Shown here in pieces: positions 20,068 through 30,414 of a DNA stretch of 64,000 bases. The notes below the pieces were generated by a model. That model saw only the letters and a list, made by a program, of their open reading frames with translations. It was not told the origin of the DNA and searched no databases. This DNA is from Symbiodinium natans. Its lineage: Eukaryota > Sar > Dinophyceae > Suessiales > Symbiodiniaceae. Where the stretch lies: positions 51,001-115,000 of the forward strand of contig CAJNDS010000657.1 of NCBI GenBank assembly GCA_905221605.1. The letters are read 5' to 3'. The first letter of the stretch is position 1. Every line of letters begins with the position of its first letter. The translations under genes and the position numbers were made by a program.

Positions 20068-20172
20068 TCGTCACTCAATATCTTGGCACCCCAAGCTGCC
20101 AATTCAAACCTAATCCGAATGCCCCCGCTGGCAACCAGCTCTGAACCCACAAAAATTCCGGTGACGATGTAG
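20068..20172 (-). CDS. Candidate exon, unidentified
   Basis: Minus strand reads AYIVTGIFVGSELVASGGIR then IRFELAAWGAKIL and can end at the GT of TTGAGTGACG. It sits between CCCTAAA on the left and TTTAGGG on the right. The plus strand is open as well, with more Pro/Ser, so minus is preferred but not proven. Confidence 0.3.
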
Positions 20173-20625
20173 GCTTAGGGTTTGGGGTTTAGGGTTTGGG
20201 GTTTAGGGTTTAGGGTTTGGGGTTTAGGGCTTGGGGGTTTAGGGTGCGAAATTGGGGCTCAGCGACCATATCAAGCCCATCCTTTAGGGTTTGCGGTTTG
20301 TGGTTTCGTTTTTTTGGGCGTCGGGATCATATGGGAATCAGGTTCAGGGTTTGGGGGCTCCTACTACTTAGATACCAGTGTGTGTGTATAAACATGTTTG
20401 TTGATGTATTTATTCGTGTGTGCCTATTCATTTGACTAGTTGTGATATGTGTATAGACGTTTCGACATACATACTAAGTTCGTCCCTATGTCCCTATGTA
20501 CCTAAGTAGTCCCGAGGCTTGATTAACCAGAAAACAACCGTAAGGTAGGTTTCAGATCTACTATGTGTTACATAACCCCTACTCTAGCAACTTAACGTAA
20601 ATTCCTTAGCAAGAACCCCCTGCCC

Positions 20626-20762
20626 CTAAACCCGAAACCCTAAGCCCTGAACCCTAAACCCTAAACCCTAAACCCTAAACCCTGAACCCTAAACCCTAAA
20701 CCCTAAACCCTAAACCCTAAACCCTAAACCCTAAACCCTAAACCCTAAACCCTAACCCCCAA
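20626..20762 (-). repeat. CCCTAAA array, about 17 copies
   Basis: Long plain array with two CCCTGAA units. Confidence 0.95.
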
Positions 20763-20835
20763 GCCATAGGCGCGGAACACACCATGGAGACCGAGGCCCG
20801 AGCCTGCGCTTTCTTTTTGCCAGCGCCAGGCCTCC

Positions 20836-21300
20836 AAGGGTTTAGGGTTTAGGGTTTAGGGTTTAGGGGGTTCTCTGAGGGGCTTTAAGGTGTAGGGCTT
20901 TTAAGGTTTAGTAAGGGTTGTAAGGTTTAGGGTTCTTTTAGGGCTTTAAGGCTTAGGGTTTTCGAGTTTAGGGTTTTAAGGTTTAGGATTCTAGGGTTTA
21001 GGGCTTTGAGGTTTGGGGTTTTCGCAGTTTAGGGTTTTAAGGTTGAGGGTTTTCGGGTTCAGGGGTTTTAGGGTTTAGGGTCTTGAGCTTTAGGGTTTAG
21101 AAGGTTAGGGGTTCAGGGTTTAGGGGTTCCAAGGTAAAGGTTCTATTTCTTAGGGCTTCAAAGTCCAGGGGCTTAAGGCTAAGGGTTTTAAGGGGTAGGC
21201 TTCAAGGGTTTAGGAATACTTACTGGTTCTTAGTAGGGAATGAAGGGGTTGGGTACCTCATAGGGTTTTAGGGTTTAGGGGTTTAGGGGTTTAGGGCTTA
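20836..21300 (+). repeat. Decayed TTTAGGG-derived region
   Basis: Starts as plain TTTAGGG and then drifts over about 430 bases through forms such as TTTTAAGG, TTTGAGG and TTCGGG with no unique insert. It looks like an old, unselected array. Confidence 0.7.
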
Positions 21301-21368
21301 GGAGACTGGCCTTTGGGCAAAAAAAACACCTTAACATTTAGGCGTCAAAGGCTTCATGCCTACGCAGC

Positions 21369-21490
21369 ACCTAGCTACTATTTGCTTAAGAACTTCGGAA
21401 AAAATAAGAACAGATTCCTTATTAAGGGTAATATAAGGATTATTATGTTTTTTTATTCTTTTGGGGTTCTTAAGCAAATAGTGGCTAGGT
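21369..21490. mobile_element. Inverted-repeat element, 122 bases (CCTAGCTACTATTTGCTTAAGAAC ends)
   Basis: ACCTAGCTACTATTTGCTTA at the left faces TAAGCAAATAGTGGCTAGGT at the right, with a T-rich centre. A diverged relative (GGGAACTACTATTTGTTTGA ... AAGCAAGTAATTAGTAGGG) lies at about 39490-39645. Confidence 0.8.
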
Positions 21491-22109
21491 AGGGTTTAGG
21501 GTTTATGGCATGGGGGCGAGGGCTGAAGCCCTTCACCCGAAACCCGCTTTAAGGCCTAGTAGGGCGAGCCACAAAACCACTGAACCCGTGTCCTTGTTAA
21601 GCAACTGACAAGTTTAGGGAACATAAACAGGTCCTTCTAGCAAGTAGCCACGAACCCTCACCAACTTAGTTGATGTTCCGTAACACGAAACCCCTACAGC
21701 GCCATGAGTCCCTGTAGTTTAGGGTCAGGGTTTTGGGGTTTAGGGGGTAGCCTAAGGTTCAGGGCTGAGGCTGACAGGGAATACAGGGATTCGGGTTGAT
21801 GAGTCATGGGGAGTACGGGGACTCTGCTAGAGTAGTTACATGGTTCCTTATTACGGGCCTTAAATCTGGGGGGGGGGGGGGGGGAACCCTTTTTGTTCCC
21901 CCTTATAATATGCGCTTTGAAACCCAAGGTCAGCACCCTTCAAACAAAGTAAGGCACCATGTTACCATGTTAAGGGACTGTGCAATTCTCCTATACACGT
22001 ACCCTAGGTGGGTTGCGGTTTCGGTTCAGGATAAGGGCTCAGGAGTTCAGAGTGCGAACATATTTCGAGTATAGGACTTTGAAAACCCAACCCTAAACCC
22101 TAAACCCTA

Positions 22110-22345
22110 AACACTAAACCCTCCGGGCCTGTGAACAACTCCATGTAGCTGTTCTTCGGCCCGGGCCCTGCGGGTTTCGCGACTTAGAATTGCGAGCTTT
22201 TGGGCTATTGAGTGTTCGTTGTTGAAGTGCTGAGATCTGGCAGCAGAGGCAAGGAAACCTTGAGATGCTAGGTTAGAAGAAAGCTCGTGCCGCCAACATG
22301 TAAGCCAGGATCCAGTGTTCAGGTCCAGAAGTAAGGCCAGACTTC
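22110..22345 (-). CDS. Candidate exon, unidentified
   Basis: Minus-strand frame of about 75 codons; the second half (NNEHSIAQKLAILSRETRRA then RAEEQLHGVVHRPGG) is strongly helix-like and ends against a telomere block that offers GT (GGAGG then GTTTAGTG). Start not defined. The block upstream on the same strand (22415-22519) is an inverted-repeat element. Confidence 0.35.
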
Positions 22346-22414
22346 CTGTTTCCACTAAGGAAAGACATGGGGTGGTGCGGAAGTGGGGGGGGGGGGGGGG
22401 GGGGGGAGGGGCCT

Positions 22415-22519
22415 AGAGACTCCAAAGCCCCTTATTAAAGGAATATCCCTTAAATTCTACTAGGAACCCTAATATGATGTAAAGGTATATTCCTTAATTA
22501 AGGAGTTTGGGGAGTCTCT
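22415..22519. mobile_element. Inverted-repeat element, 105 bases, next to a G run
   Basis: AGAGACTCCAAAGCCCCTTA...AAGGAATAT at the left faces ATATTCCTTAATTAAGGAGT...GGGGAGTCTCT at the right. A G run of about 22 bases (22385-22406) lies just outside its left end. A partial relative is at 54452-54510. Confidence 0.8.
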
Positions 22520-22551
22520 GGGGGTGGGTTAGGATTCAGGGTTCTGTGAAA

Positions 22552-22602
22552 AAGCTGCCAAGCTCTGGAGGCCTTCTCAAGCAAAGCCGTTTCGGATTGG
22601 GT
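22552..22602 (-). CDS. Candidate short exon, unidentified
   Basis: Minus strand reads ETALLEKASRAWQLFHR between a telomere block and the element at 22415-22519. Short and unsupported by a junction. Confidence 0.2.
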
Positions 22603-22635
22603 TTAGGATTTAGGATTTAGGGTTTAGGGTGCCTG

Positions 22636-22830
22636 TGTTGAATTGAATGAGTCTGTAGGAACGAGGCAAGCAGGATGCAAGCAAGACCGAGCGCTGAGCA
22701 GGGCATACCCGGAATATGGACAACAAAGCGCGCAAAGTTGGTAAGCGAGATGGAACAGAACGTGAACAGGATGAGGAGGATAAAAGGTGATGGTTGGGAA
22801 TGCTTCGGGGCTTGTGCCTGGGACCTTCAG
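22636..22830 (-). CDS. Candidate exon with two hydrophobic segments
   Basis: One minus-strand frame is open for about 65 codons and contains FILLILFTFCSISL and later ALGLACILLASFL, which would fit two membrane helices. Another minus frame and part of the plus strand are also open, so the frame is chosen only on hydropathy. It lies between telomere blocks. Confidence 0.25.
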
Positions 22831-23040
22831 TTCAGCCCCTAAACCCTAAACCCTAAACCCTTTACCCCAGACCCTAAATCCGAAGAAAGCCTAAGAACGC
22901 GAACCATCTTCCAATAAGGGCACCCTTTTTGGTTTGGTTGCTTGATGGGTTTGGGGTTTGGGGTTTTGGGTTTAGGGCCAGTTTAGGGTTTAAGGTTTAG
23001 GGTTTAGGGTACCCCTGGCTGGGCTACCAAGGCTAGGTGC

Positions 23041-23336
23041 TTGCTGCGGCAGTAGAAACTGGGGCAAATATCTTCCGCCAAGCAGCCGCCAGTTTTCCCG
23101 CAGCGGTTGCTGACCTGGGCAGCGCGTCTGGTAGGAAAAAGCCTTGCTGCACGACACGTGCCGTGCAAGACCTTTTCAAAAGACGCGACAGTGGGACATC
23201 ACCACAACAGCATGAGCCGCAAGACACGAACAGCTTTTTCAGTTTCCATCGCGCGCGAGTTTTGTTGCATTTTTCCTGCAAACTGTCACAAAGCTGTACA
23301 TGCATATGAGCTCGGAAGCGGCAAGATCAGAATCTT
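23041..23336. other. Island between two introner-type ends, open on both strands
   Basis: The island starts right after a GGGCTACCAAG end (23022-23032) and stops at the CTTGGCAGCCCA end at 23341, so it looks like exon DNA between two introners. Both strands carry a 90-codon frame over the same stretch (plus 23037-23309, minus 23033-23305), and I cannot decide which is translated. Confidence 0.4.
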
Positions 23337-23340
23337 ACAC

Positions 23341-23466
23341 CTTGGCAGCCCAATGACCATATCATGATGAGGGCACCCTTTTTTTGGTTGGTTACTTTAT
23401 GAGAACCCAGACCCCAGAAAAGGGTTTAGGGTTTAGGGTTTAGGGTGGTGCCACTGGGCTTCCAAG
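23341..23466. mobile_element. Introner-like TIR element carrying a TTTAGGG block
   Basis: Terminal repeats CTTGGCAGCCCAATG and CACTGGGCTTCCAAG, flanked by ACAC on both sides (23337-23340 and 23467-23470), a likely target-site duplication. Inside are GGGCACCC, GGTTGGTTACTTTATGAGAA and a three-copy TTTAGGG block. The same end sequence is seen at 35022-35139, 32557-32683, 43458-43566, 30415-30550 and 40372-40436. Confidence 0.75.
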
Positions 23467-24000
23467 ACACACTTCCAGCACGACAACATGTCTGAGCCAG
23501 ATGCTTGCAACCCCGACTTGCCAGTTGCAAGAACAATCCCAAATCCTTTAACACCCTAAGCCCTACAGACCCCTTAGGGTTTAGGGTCTAGGGGTTAGGG
23601 TTTAGGGTTTAGGGCTACAGAGCTGGCGGTTGTCTCAGGGCACTGTCTGCTCCAAACAGAGCAGTTAAGAGCGTGGCACCTGGCTTCCAAGAGTCCATAT
23701 ATCTGTAAGAACACCTAGGTTGGCCCCTAAAGCCCTCTGAAAAATATTCCTGGATGGTCCTCTTATAAACCCAAATAAGGGAAAATATAAAATGTCCCAA
23801 GGGCCTACCTAGACACTGTATGTGTGTATGTACACTACTCCTCATAGAGCTGTGCAAATGATGGCGGCGAAAAGGAAAACAGCCTCAATGGGACGCTGGA
23901 TCCCGAAATGTGACAGCACGACCTTTCTATCTAGGAGTTCGCATATGGATCATCTTCCGGCATCCCGGATGTACAAAGCAGCACAGATCCTAACCTTCAA

Positions 24001-24106
24001 CCCTAAACACTAAACCCTAAACCCTAAACCCTAAACCCTAAACCCTAAACCCTAAACCCTAACCCTAAACCCTAAATCCTAATCCCTAAACCCCCAACCC
24101 CAAACC
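24001..24106 (-). repeat. CCCTAAA array
   Basis: Regular heptamers with a worn right edge. Confidence 0.9.
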
Positions 24107-24483
24107 CCCTTTTGCTCTCAATATGCACACCGTCCGACTGACGGTGGCTAGGCATGACTCTGATGACATGTAAGATACATGGGCAGCTCTCTGAATTACG
24201 GTCCCTTTCTGGTTGCAACCTGAACGCAAGGGCGGTGTAGAGCTTCGTGGTATAGGGTGTAGGAACCCCCCCAAAAAGGGACCAACAATTTAGAACAACC
24301 CCCACACATGGGAGCACCTGCACCGTTCGGTGAGGTGCAAAGCAATGGCAGTCCGATATGTCGGACCGGTGAGTCGCAAGCGCTCCGGGCACAAGCTTCT
24401 GGCTTGGTGCCTGGTTTAGGGGTTTAGGGTTTAGGGTTTAGGGTTTGGGGTTTAGGGTTTAGGGTTTAGGGTTTCGGGCTTTG

Positions 24484-24660
24484 GGTCCCAAATAGCCCTC
24501 CCTAGACCGTACGACCGAGACAGGCACCGCACTCTGCTTGCGAGACTCCCTATGCTCAGGTTTGCTAGCAAACCTGACGGCATGCGCCTCAGCAGTTGGA
24601 TCACATGTTGCAAGTTCTCAGTGATTTTCGTGGTCAGTCTACTGTGGTCTAGAGGTTAGG
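24484..24660 (-). CDS. Candidate exon, unidentified
   Basis: Minus strand open for about 58 codons from the acceptor-like ACCTCTAG: contains TTKITENLQHVIQLLRRMPS then GLLANLSIGSLASRVRC. The opposite strand is open over most of the same bases. Minus is preferred because the placed neighbours (gene 1, 18955-19101) are on that strand. Confidence 0.3.
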
Positions 24661-25485
24661 TTTGTTTCGATGAGGACCCTATTGCTCGAGACGTCGCCGC
24701 TCTCTCCTAGCTCTTCGTTTCTGTACCGATGCTGTGGCCATCTGCCAGGGCATCGCCATCACAGCACTGCTGCAGGAAACAAATTAAATTTTTACAGGAG
24801 CTGAGGAGATGGAGCGTCTTGGTATTCAGCAATTCCGCATCCCCCCAGCACAAGATCTCAGTGGTTTCGGGGTTAGGGGCTGATCTCTACTTGTTCCTTC
24901 TCTAAGTACGTCTCGAAGGTCTGCAACGACACGGGACCGCCAATTTTGATCTAAGCCCATTTGCGAAGGGCTCTTTGCGCGGCTGACCCGAAGCATGGGC
25001 CCATCACTGCCAGGCTGGCCCGTTTTTTATTCCCAGGGTTTGGGGCTTGGGTTTGTAATCATCTGAAACCCAATATGCGTATTTCCAAAAATAGGGGATA
25101 CCCCATGATATACCCGACAATAGTAGAAAATGTTAAGACAGGAGACCCCCCCCCCCCCCCTGTGTTCGATAAACCCCCCGATACAGGACACACGTAAACC
25201 CCAAAAATCCCTAAGCCCTAAACCCTAAACCCTCAGCCCTCAGCCCTAAACCCTAACCCTCAGCCCTAAACCCTCAGCCCTAAACCCTAAACCCTCAACC
25301 CTAAACCCTAAACCCTAAACCCTAAGCCACCAAACCCAGGAGGCCGGCCCGGTCCCTTATGGCGACTTGCAAGTCAAGTTGAGGCCAGGCAAGCCCAGGG
25401 GTGCACAGAGTGCAGAGCAGATGGCCCCGAGGTACCTGATTTTTGCACCGCGATGTTTGCTACGCCGAAGATGTGCTTAAGGGGT

Positions 25486-25620
25486 TGCCCTAAACCCTAA
25501 ACCCTAAACCCTAAACCCTAAACCCTAAACCCTAAACCCTAAACCCTAAACCCTAAACCCTAAACCCTAAACCCTAATTAAGCCCTAAAGCCTAAACCCT
25601 AAACCTTAAACCCTGAAATA
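25486..25620 (-). repeat. CCCTAAA array, about 12 plain copies
   Basis: Very regular for 90 bases, then mixed. Confidence 0.95.
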
Positions 25621-25812
25621 GGTTCAGGGAGTGTTGGGATCTTGTCAAGCGACCATGGCTACTCGACCGCCTTCCTGACGCGAGACGAACTCTTGCAGTC
25701 ACAGTGACCTGCTGCCTATGCTTACCAAAACTTCAGCTGGGGTTTAGGGTTTAGGGTTGGTGGGTTTAGGGTTTAGGGTTGAGGGTTGAGGGTTTGTGGT
25801 TTAGGGTATACC

Positions 25813-25903
25813 TGGAACTCCCCCCTTATACTAACAGTCCTTAGTGGGGAATATCCCCCCTTTTAGAACCCCTATGAAGAACTGCTAGTATAAGCGGGAA
25901 CAT
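25813..25903. mobile_element. Inverted-repeat element (TGTTCCCCTTATACT family, second copy)
   Basis: GGAACTCCCCCCTTATACTA at the left and CTAGTATAAGCGGGAAC at the right match the ends of the 17781-17859 copy. Confidence 0.7.
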
Positions 25904-25979
25904 CCCAAGATATATAGGGTTTAGGCCTCAAGTGTCCAAAATCCTAAAGCCTAAAGCCTAAACCCTAAACCCTAAACCC

Positions 25980-26077
25980 TAAGTAACCTAGGAATAAACA
26001 AGGTTCCCTATTTGATTTGAAGGAGATTACAAGGGAACCCCAACCTAAAAAAAACAATGGAACAAGGGCGCTCCGGG
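25980..26077. mobile_element. Partial copy of the 30118 element family
   Basis: CCTAGGAATAAACAAGGTTCCCTATTTGATTTGAAGGAGATTACAAGGGAACCCCAACC is closely similar to the middle of the element at 30118-30239. Confidence 0.65.
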
Positions 26078-26123
26078 TCCGAAACTCTAAACCCTAAACC
26101 CTACACCCTAAACCCTAACAACT

Positions 26124-26246
26124 AACAACTAACAACCCTAAACCCTAAACCCTAAACCCTAAACCCTCAACCCTAACCCTAAACCCTAAACCCTAAACCC
26201 TAAACCCTAAACCCTAAACCCTAAACCCTAAACCCTAAACCCTAAA
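26124..26246 (-). repeat. CCCTAAA array
   Basis: Preceded by three AACAACT units at 26118-26137, then about 14 heptamers. Confidence 0.95.
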
Positions 26247-26520
26247 CGGCCCAGGCACATCAATCGGCCTTTGGTGCGGGAGGATGCGCCGGTAAATGCT
26301 GCTGCGTTGCCTCGGGTTTTCGAGTCCAAGGGGTTTTGGGTTTCGGGGAACCCCGGGAAAAAAACTAAACCCTAAACCCTCAACCCTCAACGCTCAAACC
26401 CTAAACCCGAAACCGTAACCCTAAACCCGAGAATTACAGGATGCCTGCCTTTGCTTGGATGGATCCTATACCGCCAAGAATCTTTGGACGCCCAAGTCTT
26501 TGATTGGGAGCTTACCCTAC

Positions 26521-26646
26521 TTGGAGGTTCATGATACTTATTAACCAACTATAACTGTACTTATAACCAACGTATAAGCCCCTGAAGTGTCCTAACATGG
26601 TTATAAGTACAGTTATAATTGGCTAATAAGTAACATGAACCTCCAA
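26521..26646. mobile_element. Complete MITE, 126 bases (TTGGAGGTTCATG ends)
   Basis: The left arm TTGGAGGTTCATGATACTTA...AACTATAACTGTACTTATAACC pairs with the right arm GGTTATAAGTACAGTTATAA...ATGAACCTCCAA over about 47 bases, leaving a small loop. Other copies: 1404-1513 (cut), 2087-2204 (decayed), 37567-37716. Confidence 0.9.
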
Positions 26647-26767
26647 CACTGTATGGAGGATTTCGTTGATATATGCCAAGCCTACAAAACGGGAACAAGG
26701 GTACAACCCTAAACCCTAAACCCCAAACCAAAACCCTAAACAGTAAACTCTAAGCCCAAAACCCTAC

Positions 26768-26895
26768 CAAAAAAAGGGGCAATAGGGCATCTTGGTTGCA
26801 GGCGTCCGGATTGGAGTTGTGACGCCAGAGCTCGCAAAGCTGTGCGCTATTGAGCTCGGGGTTGTCAACGACCAATCTCACGAGACTCACTAATC
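26768..26895 (-). CDS. Gene 1, exon 15 (repeat motif)
   Basis: After acceptor CGCCAAG it completes a Gly codon and reads LVSLVRLVVDNPELNSAQLC then ELWRHNSNPDACNQDA. The start phase (two bases) is the same as that of the homologous exon 30668-30742, so the intron position is conserved between repeats. The motif matches VVSLVHVALKHPDVNGFSLL of that exon. The 3' end is uncertain: GT at 26767 (TTTG then GTAGGG) or read-through to a TAG 14 bases on, which would end the protein. Confidence 0.7.
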
Positions 26896-27140
26896 CTTGG
26901 CGTGGACTACTTAGGGTTTAGGGTTTCGGGTTTAGGGTTTAGGGTTTAGGGTTAAGGGTTAAGGGCTAAGGGCTTAGGGGTTACGATTCGGAACCCATTG
27001 GGGTCCTTTCAGTAGGGACTAGACATTTATGGTGTGGGCTGGGCCACCCACGCAAACGACACCAAGCGTTTAGGGTTTAGGGTTTCGGGTTTAGGGTTTG
27101 GGGTTTAGGGTTTAGGGTTTAGGGTTGACAACCACTTAAC
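26896..27140 (-). other. Gene 1, intron 14 (GT-AG) with two telomere blocks
   Basis: 245 bases, GTTAAG...CCAAG. It carries TTTAGGG blocks at 26910-26990 and 27067-27127. Confidence 0.65.
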
Positions 27141-27228
27141 CCCACAGTAAATCTGTTGAAGCCCGAAGGGATCCGGCTACGGGCATCTTGCTCCTTGCGA
27201 CCCAGTCGCTTTCTTGCTTCCTCATTTG
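27141..27228 (-). CDS. Gene 1, exon 14
   Basis: 88 bases, phase 0 to phase 1: QMRKQESDWVARSKMPVAGS then LRASTDLLWG. It occupies the place that exon 32451-32556 holds in the preceding repeat (linker ending in a Gly codon split G|GG or G|GA before LVSLV). Confidence 0.7.
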
Positions 27229-27797
27229 CTCAGGTTTAGGGTTTAGGGTTGAGGGTTGAGGGTTGAGGGTTGAGGGTTTAGGGTTTAGGGTTTAGGGTTA
27301 GGAAGGTTTCCAGGAGGGAAAGAGGCTAACCGTTGGACTCTTGCTGGATGTCTGTCGTACCCAGAGAGTGAAAGGTTGCTTACTCGGCACCTGAGCATCT
27401 GTGGATCAAAGGAGATGGTGATGGATGGACGGGGAGATGGCGAGGACCAAGACCTGGACCTGGACCAGAACGTGTTCGGATTCCTGGGCGGATTTTTAGG
27501 GTTTAGGGTTTAGGGTTTGGGGTTTAGGGTCCGTGGATGGCGGGGATGGGCCAACTTCAGGAGTAGCTCCGGCGGGCTGTGTGCCGAGCTAAAGCAGGCA
27601 CCTTCTCAGATTCTCAGCAGGCGCATTCCCAGGCGCACCATCAATTCCTACAAGCCCTCAGCCTCCAAAACAGGTGAGAACCCCACCCTAAACCCTAAAC
27701 CCTAAACCCTAAACCCCAAACCCTAAACCCTAAACCCTGAAGATCATCGTGCAAGGGACACGCAGCCCAGCGGAGAGTCGGGTTCGGTCGCCGCGAC
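27229..27797 (-). other. Gene 1, intron 13 (GT-AG)
   Basis: 569 bases, GTCGCGG...CCTGAG. It contains telomere blocks at 27234-27300, 27496-27528 and 27683-27740, and two stretches (27301-27495, 27529-27670) that are open on the plus strand; see rejected items. Confidence 0.6.
27234..27300 (+). repeat. TTTAGGG array with TTGAGGG core, 5 bases from a splice acceptor
   Basis: On the minus strand this array ends with AAACCTGAG, the acceptor of gene 1 exon 14. Confidence 0.9.
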
Positions 27798-27888
27798 TTT
27801 CAGACGCTCCCACTGCTTCAGGAGCTCGGCACCCTCGAGATCCGGATGGAACAGGGCGGCATAGACCAAGGCCACAAACTGCCGATTC
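27798..27888 (-). CDS. Gene 1, exon 13 (repeat motif)
   Basis: 91 bases, one-base start to phase 0: NRQFVALVYAALFHPDLEGA then ELLKQWERLK. This is the clearest example of the repeat; its counterpart in exon 32684-32842 reads NQQFVALVRVAMHRAPLEGR then DILCQFETELK. The acceptor AAATAG follows directly from a telomere block and is followed by GAATC, which is also found at the donor of exon 12. Confidence 0.8.
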
Positions 27889-28054
27889 CTATTTAGGGTT
27901 TAGGGTTTAGGGTTTGGGTTTAGGGTTTAGGGTTTAGGGTTGAGGGTTGAGGGTTGAGGGTTCCCCTCTGACCAGAAGGTGCAAACTTGGCGGCACTCAG
28001 GAGGGTAGCTATAAATTAAACTTTTAGCTGCCTTACCCAGAGGGTCCATGTTGT

Positions 28055-28121
28055 CAATATTTGAGGACTCGGGGCCCGAGTACATACATAGACAATGTTC
28101 GCCCCGAGTCCTTAAATATTG
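28055..28121. mobile_element. Short inverted-repeat element, 67 bases
   Basis: CAATATTTGAGGACTCGGGGC faces GCCCCGAGTCCTTAAATATTG. It lies in intron 12 of gene 1. Confidence 0.75.
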
Positions 28122-28619
28122 AGGAATTGGTGTGTCTTGGGAATGTTAAGGACATGAAAGGTTGCGGAGGAAACCGAGTCTTGGTACCATAATTACCAGA
28201 ATTTTGATAATCCAGGGCAACCCTGGATGGATCGGCTCGATCGGCTCGATAAGCGCCCCTGGCACAACTATGTATAAGTTTTAAAGGTTTAACGTGTCAC
28301 CCATCAGTACAAGTACACCAGATGTTGAGCCGGAGCCCTCTATTAAAAGTTATAGTGTACGTGCATAGTACGTATATAGCCTATAGTATATATATACTAC
28401 GTATACAGCGTAGTGTCCTAAATGTATCGGCTTGGGTTTCCAAGGGGCCAAAAGCCACTGGGGGAATGCCTTTCTGCTGCAGCCGTGCCAAACTTAAATC
28501 AGGGTAGGCATCATTCGATGCTGGAGGTTGGATTGCCGGTCCAGGCTCGTGGGGTTTCAGGCGCTTTGGGTCGGCGCCCCTGAAAAGTGTCTCCTCTGGC
28601 TTCGTGCCATCAGGATGCA

Positions 28620-30110
28620 AGGGGCCTGTAGTTAATGTGCTAAAGATAATTAATGTGCGAGATTGTTCTTCTGTCTATCTCTCATAGATTTACTTATTGA
28701 TTTACAAATATACATATACTAGCTATTTACATCGTACAAGAACACATAAGTGGCAGCCTGCACGGGTAATCTGGCTGCCCTTTCCGGCATTCGTTTCTGC
28801 ACATCCTGCATTTCCTTCCAGATTTTAGATCTCCAGGAGCAGACCAGATAGCCTAAGTGGCTGTAAAATTATGCATTCTTGAAATTGAGGGGCCTTTGAT
28901 GCCTGCCCCTCTTCAGCAACCATGGCTGCACAGGTAGAAAGGCCCCGCACCAGACACCCGCGTTGGCACCTGCATAGAAAACTTGGCCAACAAGCCAGCC
29001 CCACCAAACTAACGCAAAGTAACGCAAAAGTAACGCCCAGAATCTCCTATGCACGGCACCGGGCCCCAAAGTCACGCAAAGTAACGCGAAAGTATCGCGA
29101 GATTTTCTCCTCATTTCTTTGGAAAACCGATATATTTTCCTTGAACGCGCCCTTGTTTTCTAGCTAAAACCCTGGTTTTCTCCCTAATAACCTGCATTTC
29201 CTCTGAAATCTCCCTGATTTTCTGTTAAACGCAATTGTTTCATTGGTTTCCGAGCCAAAACCTGCATGTCCTCCGCAGTTTCTTATTTGTTGAGTTCATT
29301 ATCGCACCGAACCCTAGCATTTCCCTGCATTTTCGTACACATTCTAATTAATATTTTGCATCCTATGACATTATGGAGCATTTCCCTGTGTTTTGTAATA
29401 CACAATAACAACTACAATAAGTTATAATCAATCATATTGCGTCTCTGAAAAACCTAAACATAGAATTGCCAGAGTATTTTCATGATTTTTCACCAAACCT
29501 TAGCACTTGCTCATAGCGCTAACACCCAGCATTATAGGCAGCCTTTATGCAACTAAGCCTGATCGTCGTTCATCTACACTGAGCGTTGCTAAACCGAAAC
29601 CTCTGAGGCTGTAACCCCAAAATAACATAAAACTCCGTCGGATGCGATTTCACACAAACAACACTGCGATACGAAAATTAGCCACACGTACGCAGCACGA
29701 AAGTGCATTTGCAGCTGTGCTTGTGCAGCTTCCCATAGGAAGCCCATGGTTCACAATGCACAGGGTCCCTCGTGAATGATATTTGGAAACTCGCTTCAAA
29801 ATTGAATACGGGGTTATAGCAGAACTCGAAGCTTTTGTAGCTTGCGTATACAATTGTGTTCATGTAGAGTAACAGCGGTTGTGTCGACGCGCAGAAAGAT
29901 GATGTGCTTCCAACAAACGATAGTTTATATGAGTATGTGGCCAGCCCCTTGAACAGAATTGCCTGAGCACGGCATCAAGCATGTTATTCGGAATTCCTTC
30001 ATTATCAAGGAATCGGCCGAGTACGCAAATACTGTGTACTTGGACCCTCTGGGTTAGAAAGAAACCCAATAAACCCAAAAAGGTAAGGATCTAAAGTTAC
30101 AGCAAAGTAC
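28620..30110. other. AT-rich intronic stretch without telomere repeats
   Basis: About 1.5 kb of unique, AT-richer sequence inside the large intron of gene 1. Around 29010-29100 the phrase GTAACGCAAAAGTAACG is repeated four or five times with changes. Minus-strand frames of 60-80 codons occur but none has junction support. Confidence 0.45.
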
Positions 30111-30117
30111 CACAAAG

Positions 30118-30239
30118 TATACTAGACCCGGGAGTAGCCTAGGAACAAAAAAGGGTACCCTTTTTGGTTTGAAGGGGATTATAAGGGAACCCCAACCCAA
30201 AAAAGAAAGGAAAAAAGGGCCTACTCCCGTCCTAGTATA
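30118..30239. mobile_element. Inverted-repeat element, 122 bases (TATACTAGACCCGGGAGTAG ends)
   Basis: TATACTAGACCCGGGAGTAG at the left faces CTACTCCCGTCCTAGTATA at the right. Internal CCTAGGAACAAAAAAGGGTA...GGGAACCCCAACCC recurs at 25980-26077, and a third relative is at 53033-53168. Confidence 0.85.
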
Positions 30240-30338
30240 CTCCCCTTAGAACCATACTAAAAAAAGCATGTTTGATATCCTCTTGGGTTTTATATGAACA
30301 AAACTAAAAAAAGAATTCCCAAGGGGGAATAGAGATTC

Positions 30339-30414
30339 TGCTGCTGGATCTCCATCTTCTTCTCGATGCAGTTAAGGTTCAGCTGCCGCTGGCTCTTGAT
30401 GTTCACCCGCTCTC
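30339..30414 (-). CDS. Gene 1, exon 12 (repeat motif)
   Basis: 76 bases, two-base start to phase 2: ERVNIKSQRQLNLNCIEKKM then EIQQ. It matches KVKSQRDLNVDLVANKSILA of exon 32684-32842, with KSQR at the same distance from the preceding conserved Trp. Confidence 0.8.

Larger units (their letters stand above)
27889..30338 (-). other. Gene 1, intron 12 (GA-AG, GAATC at both ends), 2450 bases
   Basis: The donor side reads CAGCA then GAATCTC and the acceptor side AAATAG then GAATCGG; the repeated GAATC would be the target-site duplication. Removing the intron gives IQQQNRQFVALV, which aligns residue by residue with the other repeat. Contents: telomere block 27894-27962, inverted repeats at 28055-28121 and 30118-30239, and a 1.5-kb AT-rich stretch free of telomere repeats. 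Confidence 0.65.

Noticed and set aside
24640-24690. tRNA-like D-arm phrase (GTGGTCTAGAGGTTAGG)
   Set aside because: No matching anticodon or T arm and no acceptor stem nearby.
27301-27670. Plus-strand exons inside gene 1 intron 13 (frames at 27301-27495 and 27529-27668, the latter ending at CAG|GTGAGA)
   Set aside because: They look natural, but the minus strand is open too and the stretch lies between exons 13 and 14 of gene 1. A nested gene is possible but not supported.
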